64,000 nucleotides of DNA, from contig NC_088915.1 in assembly GCF_963576675.1 (NCBI RefSeq), positions 32,951,501-33,015,500 on the forward strand, written 5' to 3'. Made by a program: the position numbers and the translations under genes. This document shows positions 11,090-22,437 of this stretch, in pieces. The notes beneath the pieces were generated by a model, which did not search any database, was not told where the DNA came from, and saw only the letters and a list, made by a program, of their open reading frames with translations. Source of the stretch: Euphorbia lathyris. Its lineage: Eukaryota; Streptophyta; Magnoliopsida; Malpighiales; Euphorbiaceae. Every line of letters starts with the position of its first letter. The stretch's first letter is position 1.

Positions 11090-12453
11090 TTAAAAAACAA
11101 GAAAATTGTGATTTTCAGGAGTATTATCTAGTCCATTTACCCACACCCCTTTATTAGTATTAGTACCTTCATCTTGTTGAGGAAGCTGCTTCTGCTTCTG
11201 CTTCTCGTTTTCATCTTCTTTATCTTTCTGGTTTCCAACTTCATCTCCTCCGAATATTCGTTGGACAAATGACTCTACATCTATTTTCATTATTCCCTCT
11301 TTGCCCTCCGTAACCCAAAACTCATGGCTCGTCGGCGGAATGTAAGGTGGTCTTGACAATTGCATTAGCATTTCCCAATTTATTCCTTCAAAAAATTCAT
11401 GCCTCTTTATTTCTTCAAGCTTTATCCTCTCTCTTGGCTCCCGAACCAGTAATTTTCTTATCAGGTCTCTCAACGGCGTCGCTTCACCCACCAGATCTGG
11501 TGCTTTTGTTAATATTCGAAAAAACGTCTCCTTCCTATTCGACCCTTTAAACGGCGTCACTCCGTATAACATCTCATAAATAACCACTCCCAAAGACCAT
11601 ATATCAACAGCGAAATCGTGGCCGTAACCCTGGATGATTTCCGGCGCTACATACTCTTCCGTCCCGACGAAGGAATTCGACTTCTCTGTCGCTTCGGGTT
11701 CCGGAACTATGGGATTGTCATCGGAGGAATCATCGGGTGTGATTCCGGAGTTGCAGAATCGGCTAAAAAAAGAGCGTCTTCTCCGGAAGGGGTGTTGTTT
11801 GGCGCCTAGGTCAGATGAAGGAGATTTATGCCGGCTTGGTGAGATTTTGGTCGAGAGATCGAAATCGACGAGCATTATATGGCCATTCTCCTGAACTAGG
11901 ATGTTTTCAGGCTTCAAATCTCTGTACGCTATACCGATTTTATGCAGATACTCCAATGCGAGAACCAATTCCGCAGAGTAAAATCTGAAATTGAAATTTC
12001 ATAATCGAATTCAGCAAACAAATCAGTGCTTAGAATTGAAAATAAAAAATAACAATGAGAAGAAAAGAATATCGACCTTATAATATCAACAGAGAACGTG
12101 CTCTCCGTCTGTTGCTTTCTGAGATAATTAAGATCCCGTCCGGGACAAAAATCAATAGCGTAGGCAACAATTTTATCTGTAGCTAAAACACCACGCAAAC
12201 TAGGCAAAAGAGGATGCTTAAAATGGCTGAGAACTTGTCTTTCAAAACAAACTCTTTTATATTCATTTCCGGTAGATACATCTTTATTCTTCTTCTCAAT
12301 CAAATCTCTCAGAATGACCTTCAAAGCCCACAATTGAGGACATTGATCTTGTTTAACCAGAAAAACAAGGCCTTTGGCTCCACGACCGAGAGGAGATATA
12401 ACCTTGAGATCTTCCAAATTCAAAATAGGAACGATTTTATCAAGACTGTTCAT
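11090..12453 (-). CDS. AGC-VIII serine/threonine protein kinase, OXI1/AGC2-like
   Basis: Exon 1 is 12453-12077 and exon 2 is 11984-11090, joined by a GT-AG intron of 92 bp; the product is 423 residues. Visible motifs are the glycine loop LGRGAKG (22-28), lysine in ALKVI (K45), YRDLKPEN (catalytic D148), DFD in place of DFG (166-168) and VAPE (238-241). About 70 basic and serine-rich residues are inserted between DFD and APE. The DFD change and this insertion define plant AGC-VIII kinases. The last residues FLVF form an FxxF (PIF) motif, the docking site for PDK1. The start LNLEDLKVIS and the FxxF end point to the OXI1/AGC2 group, which acts in oxidative-stress and defence signalling in Arabidopsis. 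Orthology to OXI1 itself is inferred. No disabling change is seen. Confidence 0.9.
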
Positions 12454-12539
12454 TATAAGATCGATTGGAGACCGATCGCCTCCTCAAGAGCAAAACCACA
12501 AACCAGGAGACGATTCTTAATTTGATAATGGTGTTGCCT

Positions 12540-12547
12540 CTTATAAA
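12540..12547 (-). promoter_or_regulatory. TATA box of the AGC kinase gene
   Basis: TTTATAAG on the minus strand lies about 87-94 bases upstream of the kinase ATG, a usual spacing for a short plant 5' leader. Confidence 0.5.
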
Positions 12548-13619
12548 GGAAAAAGGGCAAACTTAGAAAATTTGATGAGTTGTGTTTTGTGCTATGAATT
12601 TGTAAGTGTTGCGCTGTGAATTTGTATTTTTATTATTTTATTTTAAATAATAGTAATATCTTAATAGCTAAGAGAACGGGTGAATCCAGGAATTATATAT
12701 TTTATTATTTCGTAATTTACAAGTCAAATTGAAAAACACGTAAGTATTTTCTGTTATTTTGAATGACGTGGCAAAAAGTTAGGAGTTTTGTGATTCATTG
12801 AGCTTCTAGAAAGAAAGGAAGAAGAATGTTGAAAGTTGAGCGGTAGATAAAAATAGCAAAATATGCGTGGGTGGGTTTGGCTTGTTTGTATTTTTCAAAA
12901 TTATAAACTGAATTTGCGGTTTCTAATGCCAATTTTGAATTGATAATAAGGAATTACAACACGTGAATATGTATATCTGTTTTTTTAAGTACAATAATAA
13001 ATCATTAAAAGCTGACAAACATTTAGTTTGAAGTTGTTTTTTTTTAGTAAATACAGTGTAAATAGATTAACGGTATTAAACAAAATCAAATGACAGTTAA
13101 ATTTAAAGTGTAAAGAGTTTTTTTTTTTTTTTGGTTTATGTTTAAGGTTAATTTAAAATAAATTTCTTATGGTTTTATTTTTATTTTTAGATCGGTTTCT
13201 GTAGTTGTAGTTGGTAAAAGTTTTGTTTTTCTAAATTAGCTAACGACTTTAAAAAAATTTCAAAAATTAAAGTTTTTTCATATTATATTTACTATGAAAC
13301 CGCATTTTTTATTTTTCAAAATCATCATTTCTTAGAGTTTTCGGTCTCTAAATATTAACTTTCCCTCTCATAAAAAATACACCTAAATGACCTCAAACCT
13401 AAAAAGTCGAAGAATTAAAGTTACTTAAAATATCATTTAATTCTTAAAATTTTTTATTTTGAGATCGTTATCGGTCAAAATTGAAAAAATAAAAAAATTG
13501 TCAACCAAATGTACCGATCTGTAAAAATATGAAACCGCGGAGTTTTATTTAAAATTAACTCTTATCTTTATTTATTTTATAAATTAACTCATTTATTATC
13601 TAATTGTCGCAAATAAATC
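12548..13619. other. AT-rich intergenic DNA
   Basis: Kinase upstream region followed by AT-rich sequence with T runs (near 13040 and 13120). No gene or clear element was seen. Confidence 0.5.
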
Positions 13620-14005
13620 CCAAAATAAGAACTAACAAAGTATTTATTAGAGGAGATAAAGACACGAGGATAGAGATAAAAAAAAACTGAGATGAGTTAT
13701 CTCATATTTGTTTTAGAGGTCAGGAAGATAAGAAAGTGATATGCGTCTTATCCCTCAAATCCTATACTAGCGGAGTGGTATAAGGAAGTGAGATGAACTC
13801 CTGCGATTTTAATAGGATGGAAAAGTTTATATTATCTCTCAAATTAATGTTATGTAGTTTAAATAAGGTTAAAATAGTAAAACATATTATTTTATCCCTA
13901 TTGATATCATGCATACCAAACATTAAATAATAATTTTCGACTATCATATGTTTATCTCATCCTAATTATTTATCATTATCTCTATCTCAATAGAATACCA
14001 AACCC
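13620..14005. mobile_element. MITE-like element
   Basis: The right end reads GGGGGTTTGGTATTCTATTG (reverse strand), followed by GAGATAGAGATAA. The left end near 13635 has related GTATTTATTAGAGGAGATAA on the forward strand, so the ends are imperfect inverted repeats. The interior has no coding frame. A related fragment lies at 10138-10293. The GGGGGTTTGGT end recalls PIF/Harbinger MITEs, but I could not settle a TAA-type duplication. Confidence 0.4.
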
Positions 14006-14343
14006 CCGTAAAACAAATCATTCGTCTATCTTATTTTCATCATCAACAAACAATGATTGCATCTTCTCCTATTCCGATTTACGCTTTTCTATTTATATTC
14101 CTAAACCCCCTCAAGATTCCATTTGAGGGTGAAATCGGAGTACTTAGACAGCAGGATGAGAAGAGAAAGTAGGAGCCCAATTAGAGAAGTAGACCAGAAC
14201 TCATCAATATATTCAACAATGATAAGAGACCAAATGGGTTTGCCATTATGAAGGAGAACTGAGATTTTCTCGTGGACGGGATTAAATTGAAGAAGTGGAA
14301 TTTTAGATCCAAAAGTTCTTGTTCGGAGGGTTTGTTTATGATA

Positions 14344-15114
14344 GGCCTAATGCTCTCATATCCTTTTTAACTTATTGAAATTGGTCATTTTATCCATAAC
14401 TTATCGAATATCTTATTTACCTCCTTAACTTCATAAAAACGGTATTTCTCACCTCTCAACTTGTCCATTTACCTCCAACTCATTGAATATCCTATTTACC
14501 CCCATTAACTCCATAAAAGTAGTTTTTCTCACCCCTTACAATCCAAGTTGATACAATTTTTTAAACGTAAACCTATATTGGTGTTATTTTGTAAATGGAA
14601 CATAAATTGATACTTCCCAAAAACCATTGGTCTATTTTGGTACATTATCCCTATATATAATATCTTTTAACTTGTTTATATTAATGTTCTTATTATTTAT
14701 TATTTGTATCTTTTATACATTCTTTCTCTTTTTAACTTTTTTGGGTAGTTAAATTTTGATTATCTAATTATTGTAACACAATATTATTGTAATAAAGACA
14801 TGAAGGATCAATATAATTATCAAATTAAAATAAAATAAAAAGTTGATATTAAAAAAATATATTTTTAAACTCATTTGAATAAGTCCTATTAATTCTGCAC
14901 TATAAAGGGGTAAGAAATATCACTTTTTATAGAGTTAAAATGGTAAATAGAACATTCGATAAATTGGGGAAGGATAAAAAAACAAATTTGGACAAGTTAA
15001 CGGGATGAGAAACACCATATTTATGGAGTTAAGAGGTAAATAAGACATTCGATAAGTTGGATGGATAAAATGATCAATTTGGACAAGTTAAGAGGGCTGA
15101 AGGAGCATTAGACC
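14344..15114. mobile_element. Non-autonomous Mutator-like element (771 bp) with 9-bp target duplication
   Basis: The ends are long inverted repeats: GGCCTAATGCTC at the left and GGTCTAATGCTC read inward from the right, similar for about 200 bases per arm. Each arm is itself two diverged units of about 100 bp built on the theme TTATCGAATATCTTATTTACC, AACTCCATAAA, TTTCTCACC. The element is flanked by TTTATGATA at 14335-14343 and 15115-15123. A 9-bp duplication with long terminal repeats is diagnostic of the Mutator superfamily. The 370-bp middle is AT-rich and has no transposase, so it would depend on an enzyme supplied elsewhere. Confidence 0.8.
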
Positions 15115-15539
15115 TTTATGATAATTAGATAACAACGGGATTAATTTATAAAATAAATAAATATAAAGACAAAAATAACATATTGTCCTTTGACTTTAAC
15201 TGTTATTGGACTTTTTTTATACTGTTGCTTAGTTTGTATTGTGTTTGCTAACGGAATTAATACCAAGGTACATTTTGTCAACTTTTTTAATAGGGTTTAT
15301 TTTTACACTTTTCCATTTTTTCAGAGGTTTGTCAATAGATAATTACTATTTTAATGCACCAATCTTATATCATTTTCAATTCAACCCAACATCGAATTGA
15401 ATTTATACTGAGAATAAGAATGAGATTTGATGGTTGTTAGCTTTCAAACCATTATCAAACCGTATCTCATTTTGATGAATATAGTTTTTCTCCTATAAAT
15501 TTGATACAACATCAAATAATATTTTATTATTATCTTTTT

Positions 15540-15597
15540 TATTTTTTTTATACATGTAAATAGAGTACATTACTCAGGACCTAGCCCCTCCATTTTA

Positions 15598-15638
<41 letters not shown>
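15540..15638 (+). mobile_element. Short LINE 3' tail with a poly-A tract
   Basis: The sequence CTAGCCCCTCCATTTTAC runs into about 43 consecutive A (15596-15638). The LINE at 20030-22437 ends on its own strand with ATAGCCCCTCCACTTCATAAA, so this looks like a severely 5'-truncated copy of a related LINE in plus orientation. The 5' limit is uncertain. Confidence 0.45.
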
Positions 15639-15639
<1 letters not shown>

Positions 15640-15925
15640 ATTACAACAATGGTACCTAAACCTTATCTTAGTTCACACTTTGGTATTTATATTCATTTTG
15701 TCTCAAAACTATACTTCACTAAAGATAACTGGATAATTTAGTACTTTTAACCGGTCAACACGAGTTTGACAGGTAAATTACATCAATGGAACCTGAACTT
15801 TACTCATATTCGCACTTTGATACCTGAATTCATTTTGATTTAAAAATACATCTTAAGTAATAATGAGTAGAGAATTAAGTACATTTGACCGGTAAGTGAC
15901 CGGTCAAAGTGAGTTTGACCATTTT
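15640..15925. repeat. Imperfect direct repeat of about 130 bp
   Basis: ACAACAATGGTACCTAAACC onward and ACATCAATGGAACCTGAACT onward are diverged copies, both containing a CACTTTG(A/G)TA box and ending in a GACCGGT/ACCGGTCAA motif with GAGTTTGAC. A similar motif occurs near 9960-10060. Probably an old non-coding repeat family. The next 200 bases to the Copia element are AT-rich and empty. Confidence 0.5.
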
Positions 15926-16133
15926 TACACAAAAATTTAGGACCCACTAAAATCTCAACTCTCTCTCATTTTCATTTGCATTCTCTCTCTTCTACCACTC
16001 TTCGATTTCTTAGTTTTAAGGATTAAGAAGATACTCATGTACCAAAAAAATAAAGTTAAGAAAAAAAATTTAAAACACTCATACTTTCTTTTTCTTAGGT
16101 TCATTTGTTGTACAAGTAAATTATTATCAATAT

Positions 16134-16334
16134 TGTAGTAATTAACTTTTAAGAGTTTGGAACCAACACTAACTTCTATTGAACAGGAAATTTATACAGC
16201 AATACAAACATCAGTTACAACTGACTTCCATAACTTCTCCTAAACATAAGCAATAACTGAATAACTTCTCCTGAATTCAAATAATTAAATAAAACATTAT
16301 CTGCTAATAAATTAACTAAGGCACGTTTCCAACA
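16134..16334 (-). repeat. 3' LTR of the deleted Copia element
   Basis: 201 bp, TGTTGGAAAC ... AATTACTACA on the minus strand. It differs from the 5' copy by only a base or two. Confidence 0.9.
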
Positions 16335-16337
16335 AAC

Positions 16338-18160
16338 TCCTCATTGCCTTAGTATTTACAAACACCCAATTTGTTTCTCAAATATTCGAATCTTCCTTTT
16401 GGAAGACCTTTGGTAAGCACATCTGCAATCTGCTCCTTTGTTTTGCAATAAATCAGTTTGACTTCACCATCTTTCTGCTTGAAGTGATAGAGTTTGATGT
16501 TGAAATGCTTTGTTTTCTGTTAAGCCCAAAATATACTTAAAATATCATTAATATTTACATCAGTTTTGCTACGAATTTGTGCTGTTTATATCTATTTCGA
16601 GTACTTTTACGTTCGCATATGTTTCTTTCATGTAAAGTACTTAAATATTTGGTAAAATCCAAATAGGAACGAAAAGAGGTCAAAAACGAAGGAAAAACCC
16701 TAAGTTAGGAGCCAAAAGACGAAGAATTCAGCACACCAATACGAGGAGCCGAGAAAAATATTCCAAGTTCTCGGTAGAGAATTCAAATTCTCGGTAGAGA
16801 CTATGGGTCGCGACTGAGAATCAAAATTTTCGGTCGCGACATGCTAAATTCTGGCGCCTCTCTCCTTTATTTCGAAGAGAAATCAACAGTTCCCTATTCT
16901 CGGCTGAGAATTTCCATTCTCGGTAAGATCGGAAATTCTGGCAGCACTACATTCACATGTTTAAATTCTAAGAAATGCGTTCGTTCGGGTGGATAGAAAC
17001 GTCTCTTCGCAGTAGACACGACCTTTCAAACACGACTCTTCAACATCTATAAATAAAGTATTGATTCAGAGTTGAATATAAGAGAGTGAGATTTGTAAGA
17101 TTAGTGCAGAAGTTATGCAGAAACTCTGACTTAGAAATGAGTCAGAAATTAGATTCATTTCTGTAAAGTAATTTGCCGTACACACATTGTTTATCAAATA
17201 ATTACATACACAGTAGCATTTAGATTTAGATTAAGATCAGTTTATATTAGTTTACATTCTGGTAGTTGACGATCCATCTCTATTCTGAAGATTCAGCGAG
17301 AAGATTAAGTAGCGGATTCGACGCCGGAGCCTGACAAACTCTAACGAGGTTTGAGGAAAGGATTGACAACCTGGAACTTGAATGTCATTTTGAATGCTTC
17401 CATGCTTTCTGTTCTCTATAAACTTGTATCAAATTCATACTTCATCTAATAAAGTTCATGCAATTCAATAAGTTTTTATGTAGCACTTCTGTAATTGATC
17501 CGAAGTGAGTTCTGGTGTTTTCATTAATATGTAGTTGAATTCAATATCTTTACAAGGAAACTTTGTTGAACACTTAGGCAAATTAATTCTTATGCAAATA
17601 AGTATTAATTTGGTTAAGGTAGCAATCTAACCCGACCGTAGGAGGATTGTCTGCGGTTCAAAGCCTTTTAATTAAAGGAGTTTACGTTATTACACTTTTA
17701 TAATTTACACAAAGTTTAAAGTTGTTTTCTTTGCTTAATGCAAACGAATACATTTATTCTCTTTTTCTAAACACTAAACGTTTCTGTTTTGCAATTCATA
17801 TTCAAAACAGAATTGATTTCTAACATTCTACATATTCTAATCTGATTCTTATTAATTCAATCTCAAAACCAAAATTCAATTAACGATTTTCCATATTATA
17901 AACCTAAAACGTGAGTCAAACTGAATTAAAATAAGTTTTTGTTAAAAAGTGTTCCATGTGGGATCGATATCTTTTTATTACTACAAGCGAAACCGTGCAC
18001 TTGCGGAAATCGCTTAACATTTTCCCATGGAAATGGGATCTTTAGAGATTGCAATAGCTGCTTGATTGTCTACAAATATCTATGTTGGCTGAAACTGCTT
18101 CATATCTAAATCTGCTAAGCGTATTTTAATCAAATCTCAACACTCCCTCTTGATTCAAAG
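16338..18160 (-). pseudogene. Copia RNase H tail, interrupted by a solo LTR
   Basis: From about 18160 to 18025 the minus strand encodes MKQFQPT, a stop, then IFVDNQAAIAISKDPISMG, the RNase H region of Copia pol. After the inserted LTR (16518-18019 plus one duplication copy) it resumes at 16517 with KHFNIKLYHFK and continues through ADVLTKGLPK to about 16338. Only the last part of pol is left. The TAG in the middle and the insertion make it non-functional. Confidence 0.8.
16518..18019 (+). repeat. Athila-type solo LTR, target duplication TTTTC
   Basis: 1502 bp, starting TGTTAAGCCC and ending GCTTAACA. It is homologous to the LTR at 2049-3645 and is flanked by TTTTC at 16513-16517 and 18020-18024. 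No internal Athila sequence adjoins it, so it arose by recombination between the two LTRs of a full element that had inserted into the Copia RNase H remnant. Confidence 0.92.
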
Positions 18161-18248
18161 TTTGTTTTGATGATGTACTTCCCATCACCATTCTAGAATT
18201 GGAGCACTTCTCTCCAAATGCTTTATATTGGTGCACATCTCACAAATT

Positions 18249-19123
18249 TCAAAACAATGTTTCTTCTTCTTCTTCTTCTTCGGCAACATGTGTCAACTTG
18301 ACACTTTCTTCAGACTTTGTTCTACAATTCTTTTGAATATTCCCAAACCTTTTGCACTTGTGACACTGAGGCTTCCCTTTGTGCCAGCAATCATCTTCAT
18401 GGTGATCGGGCTTGCTACAGATAGCACATTTGGACTGAGCTTTTCCTTTTGAAGATGAACCCTTTGCCATATAAGCACCTTCAACTACTTGTTGAGTTCC
18501 TTCTTTTCTTAAACTTCTTCTTTGCTCTTGTGCATGTGGAGCATTGATTAATTCAGACAAGAAAATTTGACTGATATCTCTGGAATCTTCCAGAGATGAA
18601 ATTTTTGCCTCAAATCTTTCGGGCAAACTTACAAGAACCTTCTCTACGATCCGGCTACCGGGTAGATCTTCTCCCATCAATCAGATTTTATTTATCACCG
18701 TCATTAGTTTATCAGAAAAATCTTGTAGAGCCTCCTTTTCTTCCATTCTCAAAATCTCGAAATCTCTCTTTTGAGATTTAACAATTGCATTCTTCTTGTT
18801 CTATCATTGCCATGATAGAGACCCTTCAAAGTATCCTAAGCTTGTTTGGCAGTTTCACAGCCCATAATTCTTGGAAAAATGGACTCAGCAACACCGGCAT
18901 GGATTTGAGACAAGGCTCTTGGACCTTTCGTTTCTTCATCTTCATGAGCTCGAATTTGATTGAGTGTCAGATTGTTTCCAAGAGGTTGTATTTCCCTCTC
19001 AGTTTCAACCCACTGCCATAAGCCAATACTTTTCAAGTGGGTTTTCATTTTGATTGCCCAAACTTGATAATTTTCTCCTTCAAAGATTGGAGGTGAAAGA
19101 TTTGATGGATTATTTGTTACCAT
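18249..19123 (-). pseudogene. Copia gag (UBN2-type) of the deleted element
   Basis: The frame starts at the ATG at 19123 (MVTNNPSNLSPPIFEGENYQ) with the typical FEGENYQVW start of Copia gag, reads to a stop at 18836, and resumes after a damaged stretch at 18680-18249. The distal part has a zinc knuckle CHKCKRFGNIQKNC in which the expected histidine is Asn, preceded by a second Cys/His-rich segment, and ends in an acidic run. Frameshifts and the altered knuckle indicate a pseudogene. Confidence 0.8.
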
Positions 19124-19181
19124 CTTTCTCCCTCTCACTCACAAGTCCCTCAAGATAAAAAAAAATGCTCTGATACCAATT

Positions 19182-19382
19182 TGTAGTAATTAACTTTTAA
19201 GAGTTTGGAACCAACACTAACTTCTATTGAACAGGAAATTTATACAGCAATACAAACATCAGTTACAACTGACTTCCATAACTTCTCCTAAACATAAGCA
19301 ATAACTGAATAACTTCTCCTGAATTCAAATAATTAAATAAAACATTATCTGCTAATAAATTAACTAAGACACGTTTCCAACA
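19182..19382 (-). repeat. 5' LTR of the deleted Copia element
   Basis: 201-bp partner of 16134-16334. Its inner end is three bases from the primer-binding site. The target duplication AATAT follows at 19383-19387. Confidence 0.9.
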
Positions 19383-19404
19383 AATATTATACCTTCTTCA
19401 TAGT

Positions 19405-19585
19405 ACTTCAATGTTTATGTCTCAAATCTGAAAGCATTTCGATCTCCATATTGAATTCATCAATCCCTTGTTCTGATTGAGGGTTTGATCTTTTTGATTG
19501 CAACTTTCTCATATTCATCAATGTAACTTTTATAAACATTTTCGAATCCTTCAACACCGATAACATTCTTCTCCTTGAAATTTTA
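19405..19585 (-). pseudogene. Fragment of a CrRLK1L-type (FERONIA/THESEUS family) receptor kinase
   Basis: The minus strand reads NFKEKNVIGVEGFENVYK, a degenerate glycine loop (GVGGFG expected), then VAIK in the same frame. After a frameshift come SNPQSEQGIDEFNMEIEML and SDLRHKH, the N-lobe hallmark of CrRLK1L kinases, and then a stop. Only about 60 codons of the kinase N-lobe are present, with no ectodomain and no catalytic loop. It is adjacent to the Copia element's right duplication, but the left flank (before 16134) does not continue the kinase. It is a dead gene fragment. Confidence 0.65.
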
Positions 19586-20029
19586 ATAGCTTGAATTCTC
19601 ATATGGAAGCAATATGAAATTATTTTGCTTAAAACATGTTTATATAATGTTTGATATTTTAAAAAATGCTGAAAAATGACATTTTAAGAATATTGGTTTG
19701 ATTTATGGTATTTTGCATATAATGCGCATATTTAATATATTTGGAATAAGAATTACATTTTCTTTTATTTAGCTAAATTTCCCTTATAAAATTGCGGTAA
19801 CGATCCTTTGGATAGTGACTAACCAAGTTACGGTTAGATATGGACTTAATAGAATTATAAGTTTCTAAAATTCTAATAAGTCGATGTCTAAGGGTGACGG
19901 TGATGATAATGAGGGAGAAAATTCGTCCAAATAAAAATTAGAAACCCTAGATTACATATCCTAGACCCCTAATTTATAAATTCTAATTTTTAAAATATAT
20001 TAAAATAATAATTTTTTATGAAGTGGAGG

Positions 20030-22437
20030 GGCTATGCCCGAGATCAAAAAGACAAAACAACTAGATTCGAGTCATCCGAGGAAGACACGAACCACTAATA
20101 TCAGAAAATATAATATCTTGGATGCCTACAAGAGGCTCATCACACTTGTGAAGACCCAAAGACAATCGCCGTACGTAGTTTGTCATCCAATCCTCTGCAT
20201 GACTCCCTTCACGAAATACATGAATCAATCTCACTTCCCAATCTAGCGCATACATCTCAGGACATTTAGCAATAAGCTAATAGGACCGATACGCGCTCAT
20301 AACGTCTTCCTTCACCATGCGTATAACACCTAGAGAGAAAAGACCTCATAACTCTGCTAGTACCGCTGTGAAAACTCCTAAATTAGTTGCATAGCCACCT
20401 ACCCAGCCTCCCTTATCATTGTGAAATATACCTCCAACTGATGTCGGGCTGGGGTTACCCTTACCCGCACCATCACTATTCAATTTAATCCACCCAACAT
20501 CCGACAGTCTTTAGCCTACTAACACCTCCATCCTCGTCCCATTTTATAACAACTATTCAAACAGGAAAGCAGCCCTGAACCCGACAATCTGACTTTACAG
20601 AAAACTGGCATTGTCCGTGCAGATATCCCCTAATCGCTCAAATATTCACAGACACCTCTAGCATCGCAACCACCATACAATCATTACAAAGGTCACCAGC
20701 CAATCCCCACTCTTTTTCAAATCCTAAGATAAACAGTTCCACCATATCCATTCCTCTAATTTACTACTAAAAACACCATTCTCTCGTCCCCCGGGATCCA
20801 CAGAATACACACTGTCTTGGCCCACGGGCAATCCCGAATAATATGCAATGTCGACTCAGGCAGACCATAAAAAGAGCAGGAGTAGTCGTCACATAACCAT
20901 CCCCACACCCTATTAAAATTTGACAAAACTCCATTCATCAGGATAAGCCAGATAAAGAAACGGAGCCATTCCGAAACTGGTAGAATCAACACTTGCTTCC
21001 ACGATAGGGAGTCAATAAAGCCACTCGTATGAGCCTGTGTCAGTTGGTAAGCCATTTTAACCGTAAAAATTCCCAAATCCTTCAGTTTCCATCTCCATAA
21101 ATTAGCAGCCTTATTATCGGGGAAAACAACCATAGACGCAAATTGTAAAAGATCAGTAGCAGGCAGAAACATCCCGATAGCATTCCAATCCCACCCTCCG
21201 TCAACTCTCCAATAAGTTAACACCGAATGATTCACAACGATATCAAATAACAAAGAACTACATATCTCAGTAAGAGTATAGCCTCCCTTGCACAAGTCAG
21301 TCCAAAACCGAGTTGTAGCTCCATTAGACACGAGCCTTTTTATTCATGCCTTAAGAAGTGTAGAAACTTTTACAATACAACACCAGATATAAATCGGATT
21401 TGATCCAACCTGAAACCTTTCCACACCTTAGTAGCCTCTTACATACCACTTTAGAAGAGTCTGAACCCAAAGTGTATTCTCCTCCATGAGTACTCGCCAA
21501 CTGAGCTTCGTAATTAAGGCGAGATTGAAATGCCCAGAATGTCGGATCCCCAATTCACAACACCTTCGAGGGCGGCAAACCAACTCCCAATTCACCAGAT
21601 GGAGCCTATGCCGACTGTCAGACCCCTCTAGAAAAACACCTATTCAGTAGGTCTAGTCTCCTAAAGACACTTACATGCAATAAGGTTGTCTCTATGGAAT
21701 ATGTTGGTATCGAGGCCACCGCCATCGTAATCAATATCGTCCATCCTACAACTGAAAAACAACGCGATTTCCACCCGTTCAAGTAAGCTTGCACCCTATC
21801 CACCACATGGTGAAATGCTTCTTTCGATACTCGTTCATGGATAAGCTGAACCATCAGATATTTGTCCAAGTTTGTCATACTAGAAATATTCAACTCTACA
21901 CTAATTTATTTGCCCAACCGACCAAAAATGTTATCTGAAATAAAACACGGGAATTCGAGAAACTAACCTTTTCACCTGATGCTTTATAAAATACATTAAG
22001 AATATGTTTAATAACACGTGCCTACTCGACTGACGCTTTCGACATCAGTATAATATCATCAGCAAAGAAAATTTGTGAGAGGGGTGGATCCCCTTTCGAA
22101 ATTGAAATAAGCTTCCATGTATTCATAAGATGGCATCAATAATGAGTTGGCTTAACCTCTTAATGCAGAGAACAAAGAAAATAAAGAGATTGAGGGTCAC
22201 CCTAGCGGAGGCCTCGAGAATAGCAAAAAGATGTGGATGCCTCTCCATTCTAAGCATGCCATTTTCAGTGAAGAGACACACAACATGATCAAGCGAACAC
22301 AGTGCTCAAGGAGACCCAGACACTTTAGAGTATCTCTTAAAAAAGCCCAACTAATTTGGTCATATGCTTTCTCCAGGTCTAACTTCAGAAATATAACCCT
22401 TTTTTGTACCTTTTTTCCTCTTTATATAATGCATAAC
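20030..22437 (-). mobile_element. 5'-truncated L1-type LINE with C-terminal RNase H
   Basis: Minus-strand pieces follow the order of plant L1 ORF2: LDLEKAYDQISWAFLRDTL (near 22390), the catalytic FFADDIILMSK (near 22060), the distal RT segment VVDRVQAYLNGWKSRC (21893-21618), a zf-RVT-like segment SWKQVLILP to STLHIIRDCPWAKTV (20756-21331), and RNase H with LNSDGAGKGNPSPTSVGGIF (near 20440). The last frame stops at 20061. Stops and frameshifts are frequent. The 5' end is cut at 22437, where the SIRE-like LTR starts, so the SIRE element inserted into the LINE or the LINE was already truncated there. Confidence 0.85.
20756..21331 (-). pseudogene. LINE ORF2 remnant: RT zinc-binding domain
   Basis: A 191-codon open piece carries the plant LINE zf-RVT pattern: LWRWKLKDLGIFTVKMAYQL, a W-rich middle (SEWLRFFIWLILMNGVLSNF, normally with a KVKxFxWR core), and an HIIRDCPWAK box. 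It is framed by stops and has no independent function. Confidence 0.75.

Larger units (their letters stand above)
16134..19382 (-). mobile_element. Deleted Copia element with 201-bp LTRs, target duplication AATAT
   Basis: Two 201-bp near-identical LTRs (16134-16334 and 19182-19382) are flanked by AATAT at 16129-16133 and 19383-19387. Reading on the minus strand: 5' LTR, a tRNA-iMet-type primer site (TGGTATCAGAGC, 19178-19167), gag, then directly the end of RNase H, a purine-rich tract and the 3' LTR. Protease, integrase and reverse transcriptase are missing, so the element is non-autonomous. An Athila solo LTR was later inserted into the RNase H remnant. Confidence 0.9.

Noticed and set aside
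11347..11894. Plus-strand frames opposite the AGC kinase
   Set aside because: Shadows of the kinase exon in other frames; no domain or splice logic.
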